A stretch of 64,000 nt of DNA from Phylloscopus collybita. Lineage: Eukaryota; Chordata; Aves; Passeriformes; Phylloscopidae. Below are positions 45,930 through 55,893 of this stretch, one piece after another. A program made the translations under genes and the position numbers. The notes beneath the pieces were generated by a model, which had not been told where the DNA came from, ran no database searches, and saw nothing but the letters and a program-made list of their open reading frames with translations. The DNA is taken from positions 1,922,001 through 1,986,000 of the forward strand of contig JAJNNQ010000011.1 in the NCBI GenBank assembly GCA_027886175.1. The letters run 5' to 3'. Within the stretch, counting starts at the first letter, position 1. The number at the start of each line of letters is the position of its first letter.

Positions 45930-47705
45930 ATCAGTGAAGGCCAGGAGTCACGGCCAGGAGCACAGAGCTGTGCTTGGGCTGCTCCCACCTGGCAGCAGAG
46001 ATCCACCTCCCAGCACAAATTCGGTGCTTGAAGGAGAAGAGGATGCGTGCAAAGGCTCCGGCCAAGGTCCCACAGCCTCTCCTGACACCTCAGCTGGTGG
46101 AGGGTCATGGGAGGATTTATTCTACCTCCTTGTATCATTTCATTCTCCAAAAAAAGGCACCCAGATCTGCATAAGGCCCTGCCCATGGATGAACTCGGCA
46201 GCTCCTGAAAAAGCACATGAAGAGAGCACACGCCACACATGCAGGGCCAAACGCCACGTGCAACATGCAGTTGTTCCCGGCCTTTGAGAAGGGCCAAATA
46301 TTGGAGAATGAAAGAAGCGGGAATGTGGGACAGAAGAAAGAAACTGGGCAAAAAGGACCAAGAGGATAAATCAGCGCTGCTTGCCCGGGACCAGTCAATG
46401 GATGGACTCTCTCCTTGTGTCTCCGGAACAGACACCTTTAGGACAGCATTGAACTACTGTGTTGGAGCTGACTTGAAATTTTGTACATATAAGCATCTAG
46501 GTTTTTATTTCATGGATATATATGTCTTGTATATAGAAATTATATACTGTAGGCTTTATCAGTTATTGTATAGAATAGTAACATTCAATACAACAATAAA
46601 CTAATATAAAAAATATCAAGAGAGGGTCAAAGGAACAATTTTTCGATTGATCTACCCAGCACTGTGAGGGGACCATTCAGATCCAGGTCTCCAGCATTGA
46701 AAATGCCACAGCTCATCCTGGTGCTAAAATCTCCAAACAAAACACAAACAGTAACCCCAAACACAAGCAGTAATGTTTGAATTTTCTGTGATTGATGGCT
46801 GAGAGAAGCTGCTGGGCAGTGCTGATGGTCTCTTGTCTGCACACTCCTTGTCTTTGCTCATCTCAGGGCTCCACAAAGCCAGCTGAGAGTTTCTTCCTGC
46901 TCTTGCCTGTGCTGAGACCAAAGAGCCTTTGGGTGCCCAGGGCTGGAAGCAGCAGAGCTGGTGAAAGTCACTGCACGCCAATGCAGCCTTCCCCTCCAAG
47001 GCTCCAAAAGTGTAAGGGCAGAAAGCTGTAGCCTGAGCTGGATTTGGCCAGAGGTCCCCTCTTCACTGTCACGCCTTGCAGGTTAGCAAAATCCCCACGG
47101 ACAGTGCTGGGGACATTCCAGCACTGACTTTCACTCCAAACCTTTCCATTTCCTACAAGAAATATTCTGATTTTTCCTTCTGCTTGGAATGGGATGGATT
47201 CTCTTGGCTGATGGATTTGGCACAAAGCTTCTTCTCACACGGAAATGCTTCCAGACATCCTGAAACTCTTGTGCCCAACTGACAACCCCTTTTGTCCCAC
47301 TGGGTCATGGGAAGCACAGTGCAAAAAGCAGCACCTTTCTCTCCTCTGCGAGGAGCTGGCTTCACAGCCCAACCTCCTGACACCCTGCAGGTGGTCCCAG
47401 AGGGGAGGTTGTAGCTTGGTGGGGGTCATTCTGTTAGCCCGGGGAACAAACAACATGGCCAGAGGAAAATGACCTCAGGTTGCACCACGGGAACTTTTGA
47501 TGGGATCTCAAGGAAATATTCCTGCAACACATAGATATCAAGCTTGGGAACAGGCTGCCTGGGGAAAAGGCTGAGTCACCACCCCAGAAAGGTTGAAAAG
47601 TCATGGGCATGTGGCGTTTGGGGACCTGGCTGATTGGGGCAGTAGGCAGTGTTAAGTTTGCACTTGGGCTGTTTGATCTTCAGGGACTTTTTCCACCTCG
47701 CTGAC

Positions 47706-48438
47706 TCCCCAGGTGGGCAAGAAGGCCAAAGGCTCCTGGCCTGGATCAGGAACGGTGTGGCCAGCAGGAGCAGGGAGGTCATTCTGCCCCTGTACTGGGC
47801 ACTGGTGAGGCCACACCTCGAGTGCAGTGTCCAGCTCTGGCCCCTCAGTTCAGGGTGGACATTGAGTGCAGTGTCCAGCTCTGGGTATCTCAGCTCAGGG
47901 TGGACATTGAGTGCAGTGTCCAGCTCTGGCCCCTCAGCTCAGGGTGGACATTGAGTGCAGTGTCCAGCTCTGGCCCCTCAGCTCAGACGCTCGAGCGCAT
48001 CCAGAGGAGGCAGCGAGGCTGCTGAGGGGCTTGGAACACAAACCCTGTCAGGAACGGCTGAGGGAGCTGGGGTTGTTCAGCCTGGAGAAAAGGAGACTCA
48101 GGGGTGACCTTGTCACTCTCCACAGCTCCCTGAGAGGTGGCTGTGGGCAGGTGGCGTTGGTCTCTCTCTCCAGGCAGCACTGACAGAAGGAGAGGACCCA
48201 GCCTCAAGCAGCACCAAGGGAAATACAGGTTGGATATTAGGGAAAAGTTTTTCAAGGAAAGAATAATAAAATCCTGGAATGGTCTGTCCGGGGAGGTGGT
48301 GGAGTCACCATCCCTGGATGAGTTTGAAAAAAGACTGGAGGTGGCACTCGGTTCTGTGGTTGAGGTGTTAGGGCTGGGTTGGACTCGATGGTCTTGGGGT
48401 TTTTTTCCACCCTGGTGATTCTGTGATTCTGTGATTCT
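47706..48438 (+). mobile_element. CR1 LINE 3' end
   Basis: Typical CR1 3' region: GAGGCAGCGAGGCTGCTGAG, CCTGGAGAAAAGGAG, GAAAAGTTTTTCAAGGAAAG and GGTTGGACTCGATGGTCTT motifs, ending in GTGATTCTGTGATTCTGTGATTCTGGG repeats. Near 47821-47985 a block of about 41 bases (GTGGACATTGAGTGCAGTGT ...) is repeated in tandem about three times, an internal expansion. It is joined directly to the older CR1 remnant of the last array unit. Confidence 0.9.
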
Positions 48439-48695
48439 GGGATCTCTCCCGGTCCCGGTCCCCAGCCAGGAACCCTCGGTTCCATTTTCTGTGCCCGCTG
48501 CGGCTGCGGGGGCAGGGACAGAGCGGCTTTGTTGGGTGCCAGCGTCACCCCCGGCCACGGGCACCGCCGAGACCCCGCGCAGCTGCGGACACATTTCTGG
48601 GCCCCCCTGAGCTCCCCCCTGCCCCGCACCCCGAGGTTCCCCCGGGGTCCCAAAAAACCCAACCCCGGGGCCGCAGCGGCCCGGAACCCGCTCAG

Positions 48696-48768
48696 CCAAT
48701 CAGAACGCGGGCGGGGCGCGCCGCAGCCAATGAGAGCGCGAGGCGGTGGCGCGTCATCGGTTGCCGGG
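48696..48768 (-). promoter_or_regulatory. MHC class II X-Y module, minus orientation
   Basis: On the minus strand: X box CCCGGCAACCGATG (48768-48755) with X2-like ACGCG next to it, then two Y-like boxes, CTCATTGG (48734-48727) and CTGATTGG (48703-48696). It points away from the class II beta exons at 49254 and toward 48400, where no class II exon was recognised. Either its gene is lost or the module acts at a distance. Confidence 0.75.
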
Positions 48769-48784
48769 CAGAGCCGGGCGGGAG

Positions 48785-49253
48785 GCGCTGGGGCAGGGGG
48801 GGAGAAGGGGGGAAAGGGGGAAAAGGGGGGAGCCCGGGATGGGAGCGGGGGAGGAGGAGGGGACCCCCCGAAGGAAGAGCGGGAGGGGCTGAGGGTCGGG
48901 GGAAGGCGAGGGAGGGGTGGGAGAGGGTGGGGAAGTGGGGAAAAGGGGAGGGTGGGACCCCCAAACTGAGCGGAAGGGGCCTGGGGATGGGGGGATTGAG
49001 TTCCAAAGGGTGGGAAAGGGAGAAAAGGGGGGAACGGGACCCCGAGAGTGATTTGGGGAGCGGCTGGAGGTGGGAGGGGAGGGGATGGGAAAGGGGAAAT
49101 GGGGGGAAGGGTGGGAAAGAGGAAGCGGCAGCGCGGGCGGGAGGGACCCGTGGCGGCCGTGGGGCACAGGGGGTGCGGAGCGGGGATCCGGGGGGGCCCG
49201 GAGCTCTGGGGGTGCTGGGGGGGCAGCCCCTGACCGGTGTCCGGCACACCCAG
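48785..49253. other. G-rich sequence upstream of class II exon 2
   Basis: Purine-rich, CpG-containing sequence where a class II beta leader exon would be expected. No convincing signal-peptide exon with ATG and donor was found on the plus strand. Confidence 0.5.
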
Positions 49254-51102
49254 GGGTGCTCCAGCTGATGATGAAGTCCGAGTGTCACTTCATTAACGGC
49301 ACCGAGCGGGTGAGGTTCGTGGAGAGGCAAATCCACACCCGGGAGCAGCTCTTCCACTTGGACAGCGACGTGGGGCTGTGCGTGGGGGACACCCCCTTTG
49401 GGGACAAACAGGCCCGGTACTGGAACAACCAACCGGAAACACTGGAGTACAAACGGGGCCAAGCGGACAGGCTCTGCCCCCACAACTCCGAGGGGATCAC
49501 CCCGTTCCTGGTGGAGCGCAGAGGTGAGCGTGGGGCAGAGCGCGTCCCCTCGGGCCCTGCCCTGGCAATGACCCTGGAGCGCCTCAAAACCTCTCTGGGA
49601 ATCACCCCAGAGCCCTCAGCCCTCCCTGGGCCCATCCCCGGGACTTCCAAATCCACCCCAGTCCATCCCAGTCCATCCCAGTCCATCCCAGTCCATCCCA
49701 GTCTCTCCCGGTGCCCCCCCGCGTGTCCATCCCGGCCGTGTGTGGAGGTGACGCCTCTCAGCCAATCAGAGCGCGAGTTGCTGATGACTCATCAGTTGCC
49801 AGGCAGATCCGCAGCGCCGAGCGCCCCGCGCTGGACTCGGCTTCCTAGCGAAGCGCGCTTCATTCCCAGTTCATCCCAGTCCATTCCCAGTTCATTCCCA
49901 GTCCATTCCCAGTCCCTCCCAAGCCCACACCACCCCTCCCCTCTCTCTCCCAGTTCCCCCCAGCTGATCCCAGTCTGTCCCCTCTCTCTCCCAGTCCCCC
50001 CCAGTTGATCCCAGTCTGTCCCCTCTCTCTCCCAGTGCCCCCCAGCGTTTCCATCTCGCTGCTGCCCTCGAGCTCCCAGCCCGGCCCCGGCCGCCTGCTC
50101 TGCTCCGGGATGGATTTCTCCCCTGCCCAGAGCCGGCTGAGGTGGTTCCAGGGCCAGCAGGAGCTCTCGGGGCACGTGGTGGCCACCGCCGTGGTGCCCA
50201 ACGGGGACTGGAGCCACCAGCTGCTGGTGCTGCTGGAAACGCCCCCCCGGCCCCGCGGGGTCACCTCCAGCTGCCAGGTGGAGCACGTCAGCCTGGAGCA
50301 GCCCCTGAGCCGGCACTGGGGCACGGGGGAGCCGCTGGCCGGGCCGGCAGAGGCACTGGGATGTGCTGGGAGCAACTGGGAGGGAGCTGGGGAGAGCCCG
50401 CTTGGAACTGGGAGAGGGGCTGGGGGCTGTGGAAGGGCGGAGCAGGAGTTTGGAGGGGGCTGGGGAGGGTGGGATGGGGTTCCGGGGGTGCTGGGGGGCG
50501 CTGGGAGGGAGTTTGGGGGTGCTGGGTGTGACTGGGAGGGATGGGAGTGAGCCTGGAGGGGCTGGGAGGAGCTGGGGGATGGGAAAGCGGGGCTGGGATG
50601 AGGTTGGTTGTGCTGGGAAGAGACTGGGAGGGGTCTGGGTGAGTCCTGGAGGGGCTGGGAAGGGACTGGGAGAGGCTTTGAGGGTCCTGGGGGGCAACTG
50701 GGAGGGGGCTGTGGGATCCTGAGAGGGACAGGAGGGGCTTTGGTGGGTCCTGGGGAGGCCGGGAAGGGATTGGGAGGAGGTTTCAGGGGGTCCTGGGTGG
50801 GCTGGGGGAGACTGGGAGGGAGCTTGGAGGGGCCTGGGGTGTCTGTGCGAGGTTTTGGGGGTCCTGACCCCTGCGGACCCCCCAGAGATGCCGCCGGACG
50901 CCGCCCGCAGCAAGATGCTGACGGGGATCGGGGGCTTCGTGTTGGGCTTCGTCTTCCCGGCGCTGGGGCTCGGCTTCTGCCTGCGCAGGAAGGTGAGGGG
51001 GGGTCCCGGGGGTGGTGTCCCCCCTCCCCCGGAGCGTGTGTGCTCCCCCCGGGGCCCCCCAGCCCGGGGTCACCCCCTTTTCTCTGCCCACAGAGCTCCT
51101 GA
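49254..51102 (+). CDS. BLB: MHC class II beta chain, exons 2-5 (right copy)
   Basis: Presents peptides to CD4 T cells as the beta chain of a cell-surface heterodimer. Exon 2 (49254-49523) encodes the beta-1 domain with both disulphide cysteines (SECHF and RLCPH), the glycosylation site NGT, and the Trp61, His81 and Asn82 equivalents (RYWN, PHN). Exon 3 (50036-50320) encodes the beta-2 domain with both cysteines (LLCSGM, SSCQVEH). Exon 4 (50886-50992) encodes the connecting peptide and membrane helix. Exon 5 (51094-51102) gives two Ser and stop. Frames join exactly. Oddities: no leader exon found; exon 3 donor is GC (GGG|GCACGG); exon 2 is unusual for a classical gene (SAQSRLRWF-type and REQLFHL residues). 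It may be a divergent locus or a 5'-incomplete gene. Confidence 0.88.
49651..49705. repeat. 10-bp TCCATCCCAG tandem in class II intron 2
   Basis: About five units; the mirrored place in the left copy (15540-15575) has about three. Confidence 0.8.
49762..49803 (-). promoter_or_regulatory. MHC class II X-Y module in intron 2, antisense
   Basis: On the minus strand: X box CCTGGCAACTGATG (49803-49790), X2-like GAGTCATC, and Y box CTGATTGG (49769-49762). It is the mirror of 15446-15487, with identical X and Y boxes. It lies between exons 2 and 3 and faces exon 2 from the wrong strand. Confidence 0.85.
49935..50035. repeat. 41-bp minisatellite repeating the exon 3 acceptor
   Basis: Three CCCCTCTCTCTCCCAG tracts in tandem; the last is the exon 3 acceptor (AG at 50034-50035). 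Counterpart of 15154-15300. Confidence 0.85.
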
Positions 51103-51690
51103 GCCAGCAGCAGCCGCAGTCCCTCCCCGTGGCCTCGGGCCCGGCCGGGACCCCCCGCTCTGTCCCCGCGCTGATTTTGGGGGGGTCGTGTGTCCCCCCA
51201 GCCCCGCTGGCACTCTGGCCCTGCCCGGCTGCTCCCGGTGTTCCCAGGAAAGCTTCCCAGTTCAGCCCAGTCCCGTTCATGGGGGGCACTGGGGAGGGAC
51301 TTGGGGGGACCCTGCGGGGTGACCGTGCCTGGGGGGGCGGGGGCAGAACGGGCCCTGGGATGGATCGGGAATGGGGACCCCCGTGTGTCCCCCCCGTGTC
51401 ACCCCGCTCTGGGGACTCCTTGGGGGGCACCTGAACCCCAACACGGCCCCCAGTGAACCCCAAAATGGCACCAGGGCCCCTCTGAGCTGCCAGGGGAATT
51501 TGAGGAGGGGGCTCATGGGGGGTGCCCAGGCCGGGCCCAGAGCCCAGCGCTGCCCCAGCCCGACCTGCCCCGGCTCCATCCTGGGGATTAGAAAGGAGGA
51601 GGAGTGGGACCCCTCCCAAGGCAATTTCGGGGTCCCAGCCCCCTCTCATCCCCCACTTTTCCACCCCTTCCCCACAACCCCCAACCAGCC
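51103..51690. other. 3' flank of class II beta gene
   Basis: GC-rich 3' UTR and flank, mirror of about 13481-14086. No poly(A) signal stands out and no further gene is seen. Confidence 0.55.
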
Positions 51691-52000
51691 ACTGTCACCT
51701 CCCCTTGGCTTGGGTTGGAAAGACAGGGATCTGCCAGGGAAAGCTGCAGTTTCCCTTGGAATGGGGAATGCAAACCCCTCACCCCCTCGGAATGATCATT
51801 TTGCAATTCAGGGCTTTCAGGCAAAGATTTGGGAATGGGAAGAACAGTTCTGGACTAGGAATATTCACAATACAAATGCAGTAGAAAACCAAACCAACCA
51901 ACCAAGCAAATAAACAAACAACAATCCTGGAAAACCGTGACAGAGTCAGAGCTACAACCTGACACGCTGTTGGTCAGGGTGCTGGAAGGTGTCCAAAAGT
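51691..52000 (-). mobile_element. ERVL-type LTR piece B, inverted copy
   Basis: Reverse complement of 13193-13480. Confidence 0.6.
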
Positions 52001-52675
52001 AAGTGAGAGCTGAACCCCTCAGCCCCTCCAAACGATTCCAATTTTGCAGCCCAGGGCTCTGGAGCCGTGCCTTGCTGTCTCTGCCCTCGCCTGCCCCGGG
52101 CAGCCCTGGCAGCGGCTGCAGGCGAGCGGTGCAGCTCAGCAGGCTGAGCAACTGAGCCCAGCCGGGGGGTTCCTTACAGCCCAGCTCCAGGGCTGGCAGC
52201 TGGGATGGAGCTGAGGAGAATCAAGGAGGACTCTGCTGAGGAGTGGCCACTGAAGGTTCTTGAGGGCTCAGGGGAGCAGCCTCAGCCCAGGGAGTCTGCC
52301 TCAGCAGAGCACAGAGTGCCCTGGGCCAGCTGCTTTGAACAGGGGCAGGAGCGCAGGGAAGGATCAGGGAAGGAGCAACCAGGGAGGGCCAGGGAGTGGC
52401 CCTGGGGATGAGAGACTCCTCCAGGAGCCAATCCCTGGGGGAAGGAGGGACCTCCTCGCATCCTGGCCTACCACACCACGCCTCCCCTGGAACTTTCTAG
52501 AGCCAGGGAGAGGCCTCGGTGAGATGGACAGGTCCTTGGGGGTGGGGAGCAGGAGACTGACATCAAACTGGAACTGGGGAAACAACTGTGGGGTGACACC
52601 AATGGGGGTTCAACGGGGGTACATGGAACCCACCAAATGAACAGTCTGAACACAGATTGAACAGAGAAAATCAAA
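52001..52675. other. Unassigned, mirror of 12506-13192
   Basis: No recognised gene. It holds a 68-codon plus-strand frame starting MELRRIKEDS at 52205 and an overlapping 126-codon frame at 52260; the mirrored left segment carries near-identical frames. No domain is recognised. Confidence 0.4.
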
Positions 52676-53315
52676 CACACCACTACAGGGCTTTCAGGCA
52701 GAGATTTGGGAATAGGAATAACAGCTCTGGACTAGGAATATTCACAATACAAATGTAGGAGTACAAAATAAACCGAAGAAAACAAACCAAAATCCCAGAA
52801 ACCCTGACAGAGTCAGAGATACAACCTGACACCCTGTTGGTCAGGCTGTTGGAAGCAGTCCACAGTCAGTCCTCCTGGAGTGGCAGATGTGGTTCTGTTG
52901 GGGCAGAGATGACCCTGAGAGAAAAGGGCCCAGTGATGGTGAGAAGGGTCTGATCTTCCTCCGGGAATCCAGTGGAACCAGATCCCTGGTGTTCCTACGT
53001 CTCAGTTTTTATCCAGGTAGGAATGGTTGGCTCCTCCCACACTGGGTGGAGCATCTCCCAATGGGATGATGGAATGTGTCCTGTCACTGCTGAGCCTGCA
53101 TGGCCCATCAGCAGAAGATATCCCCTGGAGGGTGGACAGGTGGGGAAAGAGATAAGAAACACTGCCCCACCTGGTTTGAGCAGCTGGCCCATTATCAGAA
53201 AGCATCAGCCCCCCTCCCCCCTGGAGTTACAAGAGATAAAGGAAAACATCTCCCCAGCTGCTTTCAACAAATGAAATAGAATCCACATTTTTGGTTCCAT
53301 AACCCAGGACAGGTA
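52676..53315 (-). mobile_element. ERVL-type LTR piece A, inverted copy
   Basis: Reverse complement of 11878-12505, including the GGATAAAAAC TATA block near 53010 on the minus strand. Confidence 0.6.
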
Positions 53316-53379
53316 TTAAGTTTGGGTTTTTAGAGTTCTGGTTATTTGAGAAGATAATTTTTGTTACTGCCATTTTTTA

Positions 53380-54050
53380 AAGCATTAATTTTTTTCTTTT
53401 ATGTTTTTTTACTGGGTTTGCTGTATATAGAGATTGTTTGTACACAGATATTTTTGTTCCTCACTTCCCAGGACCCATTCCCAGAGACTGCAAGGGTTTG
53501 GGGTTTTTTTAATATTTTTTGGTTGATAACTGGATTTTGTGATAGCGATTTTAAATGCTTTGCTTCAGTGTCGTTTAAAGTTGTAGCTTTGTTTGCAGCA
53601 TTTTAAAGACAGATAATTAATTACAGATTTATTTGGTTGTTGAGTGTAATTATTTTTAGGTTTTGAAGGTTTTTTAGGGGAAAGGATTTAATAGTAGCTT
53701 TTGGTCTTTTGCTGGTTGGTTGGGTTTGTGATCTGCTGTTGGTCGGTTGGGTTTGTGATTGGGTGTTGGGAGGTTTTGAGGGGTTTTTGTTTGGATTATT
53801 GTTTCCTGGTTGATGAGTTTTGTGTGTGTGCTTTTTTGCTGGGGCAGCTGTTGGTGTTTTAGGCTCCCTGTCTGGTTTAGCTGCTGTTTTGGGTTTATTA
53901 TTTGGTTTAAATGCTGATTTAAGTTTTTTATTTGGTATAGTTGTTGATTTAGGTTTATTGTTTGGTTTAGCTGCTGTTTGAGTAGTTGGGGTGTTGGCTG
54001 CAGTTTGAGTGACTGGGGTCGTTGCTGATTTATCTCCCTGCCCCCCTGTT
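53380..54050 (-). mobile_element. ERV gag remnant, more intact copy
   Basis: Minus-strand counterpart of 11125-11860. From about 54030 to 53620 one frame stays open for about 135 codons and is very rich in Lys, Pro, Thr, Asn and Gln, with repeated NNKPK and AAKP motifs. After a stop, a capsid-like stretch of about 65 codons follows. No start codon leads it, and it is cut off by the LTR at 53315. Confidence 0.5.
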
Positions 54051-55176
54051 TTTATTTGCTGTTTTACAGTATTTTTTAATGTTACTTTTTTATAATATTA
54101 TATTTATTATTTTTATTGTTTCTATATATTAAAATATATTTATTATTCATTATTTTTTATTTTTATTTTTCATATATTTTTATTTATAAAAAATATATAT
54201 TTATTTATATATTTATATATATTTACATATATATTTATTGTTATATTATTATATTTATTATATTTATATTTACTGCATTTATATTTTTATACTTATATTT
54301 ATTATATTTATATTAATTTATTTATTATTATTTAGCAGCGCGCGATAAGCATATGTACGGGCTTAATTTATTGTTATAATTTTGTTTTGTAGAATTATTA
54401 TGGTGAAGTTTTTTTAGATATTTTTTATTTCATTTGGATTTTGAACTTGTTTACATGAGTATATTTAAGTTCAGGGATCAGAAAAATATTTTAAGGTTCG
54501 GTTTATTTTTTATTTTTTACACTAACCGGGATTTTTTACACTGGGGTTTATTTTTGGGTTTATTTTTACTTCAGCAGTTTTATCAGCCTTTCTGGAAAGC
54601 TCAGACTTTATTTTAGACAAGCTGTAAACTTTATATAGGAAGCTTACTGGATTAAATATTCGGAGAGTGGTTTTCTTAATATTTAGGGGATAGTGACCAT
54701 TTTTAAAAGCAATGTAACTGATTTAAAAGAGAAGAAGGAAAGAAAAGACTGGAAAGCTTTATTTTTTACTTTTTCTTAACAAACTGGGTGCAATAATTAA
54801 TAAGTTTTCAAACAATGTTACTGGAACTAGGATGCAGAGTAGGACGAAGAAGTTCTAAACTAAATATACTTGGCACAAACTCCAGTACTTGTAGAAGCCT
54901 TTTATAAACTATAATTACTGAGCTTAGGACAATAGCTATTTTAATTTGTGTATTTTTAGTGTAAAAGTTATGTGTTAAGGACAACGTTGGAGCTATTTTT
55001 GGATAAGAAAACAAATTTAGGGACTAGAAAGGTATTAAAATTTTAAAAAAGCTTAGGGAACAGAAACACTCGTAGGATTTTATTTTAAGAGATATTAGGG
55101 ATTTAAGCAACTACATGGCTACTGACTATTTTATTTTTCTATAAAGTATAACTAAAATGTCACTAATATAATTTTT
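54051..55176 (-). mobile_element. ERV leader with TA-rich tract, inverted copy
   Basis: Mirror of 9973-11120. The TATA/TATTTA low-complexity tract is at about 54080-54340. No gene is seen. Confidence 0.6.
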
Positions 55177-55640
55177 GAGCCCCATGTTGGGCGCCAAAAA
55201 CAATACATGTCTTGGTTTAGGGCAAATTTGGGAGGAAACCTCCAAAGGGGGCTCCTCTGGAAAGCAATCTTAAACGGCTCCTTCTCTCAGCCAGTCCAAA
55301 AAAGAAAGAACTTCTTCAGAGAAAACTAGAAAAAACTATTTATTTAACAAACAAGATGCCCACAAGCACAAAGAATGAATAATATAAAACAATAAAACTT
55401 TTCGCTGCTCTAAAAAAAAATAACAAACTAAAAACATCTTTGCGGCAAATACAGCTCAGCTCACTCAGTCTCTCACCAGTCCCACTCCCTCTAAAACTCC
55501 AGGCCCCAGCAGGCTGCAAGTGAAAGCCCTCACTGCTCTTCTAAATTTATCCATCTAAACAAATTAAAACCATCTAAAAAAAAAAAAATCCAAAAACCTT
55601 TTTTAATTCAGCTAGCTTAAACTAACTAAAACCACAAATC
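55177..55640 (-). mobile_element. ERV class II-like LTR and primer-binding site
   Basis: Minus-strand LTR ending ...CCAAGACA at 55208, then a primer-binding-like site at 55196-55177 (TGGCGCCCAACATGGGGCTC). Mirror of 9540-10002; this copy has the better-preserved site. Confidence 0.68.
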
Positions 55641-55893
55641 CACTCTCCCCAAGGAATTCCCACTGTCAGTCTGTGTCCCGATGGATGTTCCTGCTTCTGC
55701 GTTCATCCAGGTGCCCACGGGGAGCCAGGAAGATGTGGAGCCTCCCCAGCCAGGTGTCTTCCCAACAGGGATCACCAGGGCTCTGCCCATCAGGGGTCAC
55801 TGGGGATCATCCAACGCCGATCCTCCCACGGGGGATGGAGCTGGAGCAGCGCACGAAGCTCTTCCCGCTCTCAGGGCACTCCCAGGGCTTCCC

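Larger units (their letters stand above)
27385..47705 (+). repeat. Tandem array of five 4.1-kb ITPRIPL1-like units
   Basis: Unit starts at about 27385, 31484, 35582, 39693 and 43804, giving periods of 4099, 4098, 4111 and 4111 bases; the last is cut at 47705 by a CR1. The 13-base increase is explained by one extra copy of GGCCAGGAGTCAC just after the stop codon in units 3 and 4. Each unit holds promoter, noncoding exon 1, a large coding exon, a 3' UTR of about 0.7 kb and a decayed CR1 end. Units 2-5 are nearly identical; unit 1 is the most different. After about 46445 the last unit diverges sharply. Confidence 0.97.

Noticed and set aside
27385..47705. CRISPR-like or satellite array
   Set aside because: The 4.1-kb units contain complete genes with promoters, and the genome is clearly a bird's.
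48252..49483. Long proline-rich minus-strand frames upstream of and across class II exon 2
   Set aside because: They are antisense to purine-rich flank and to exon 2; low-complexity translation with no domain.
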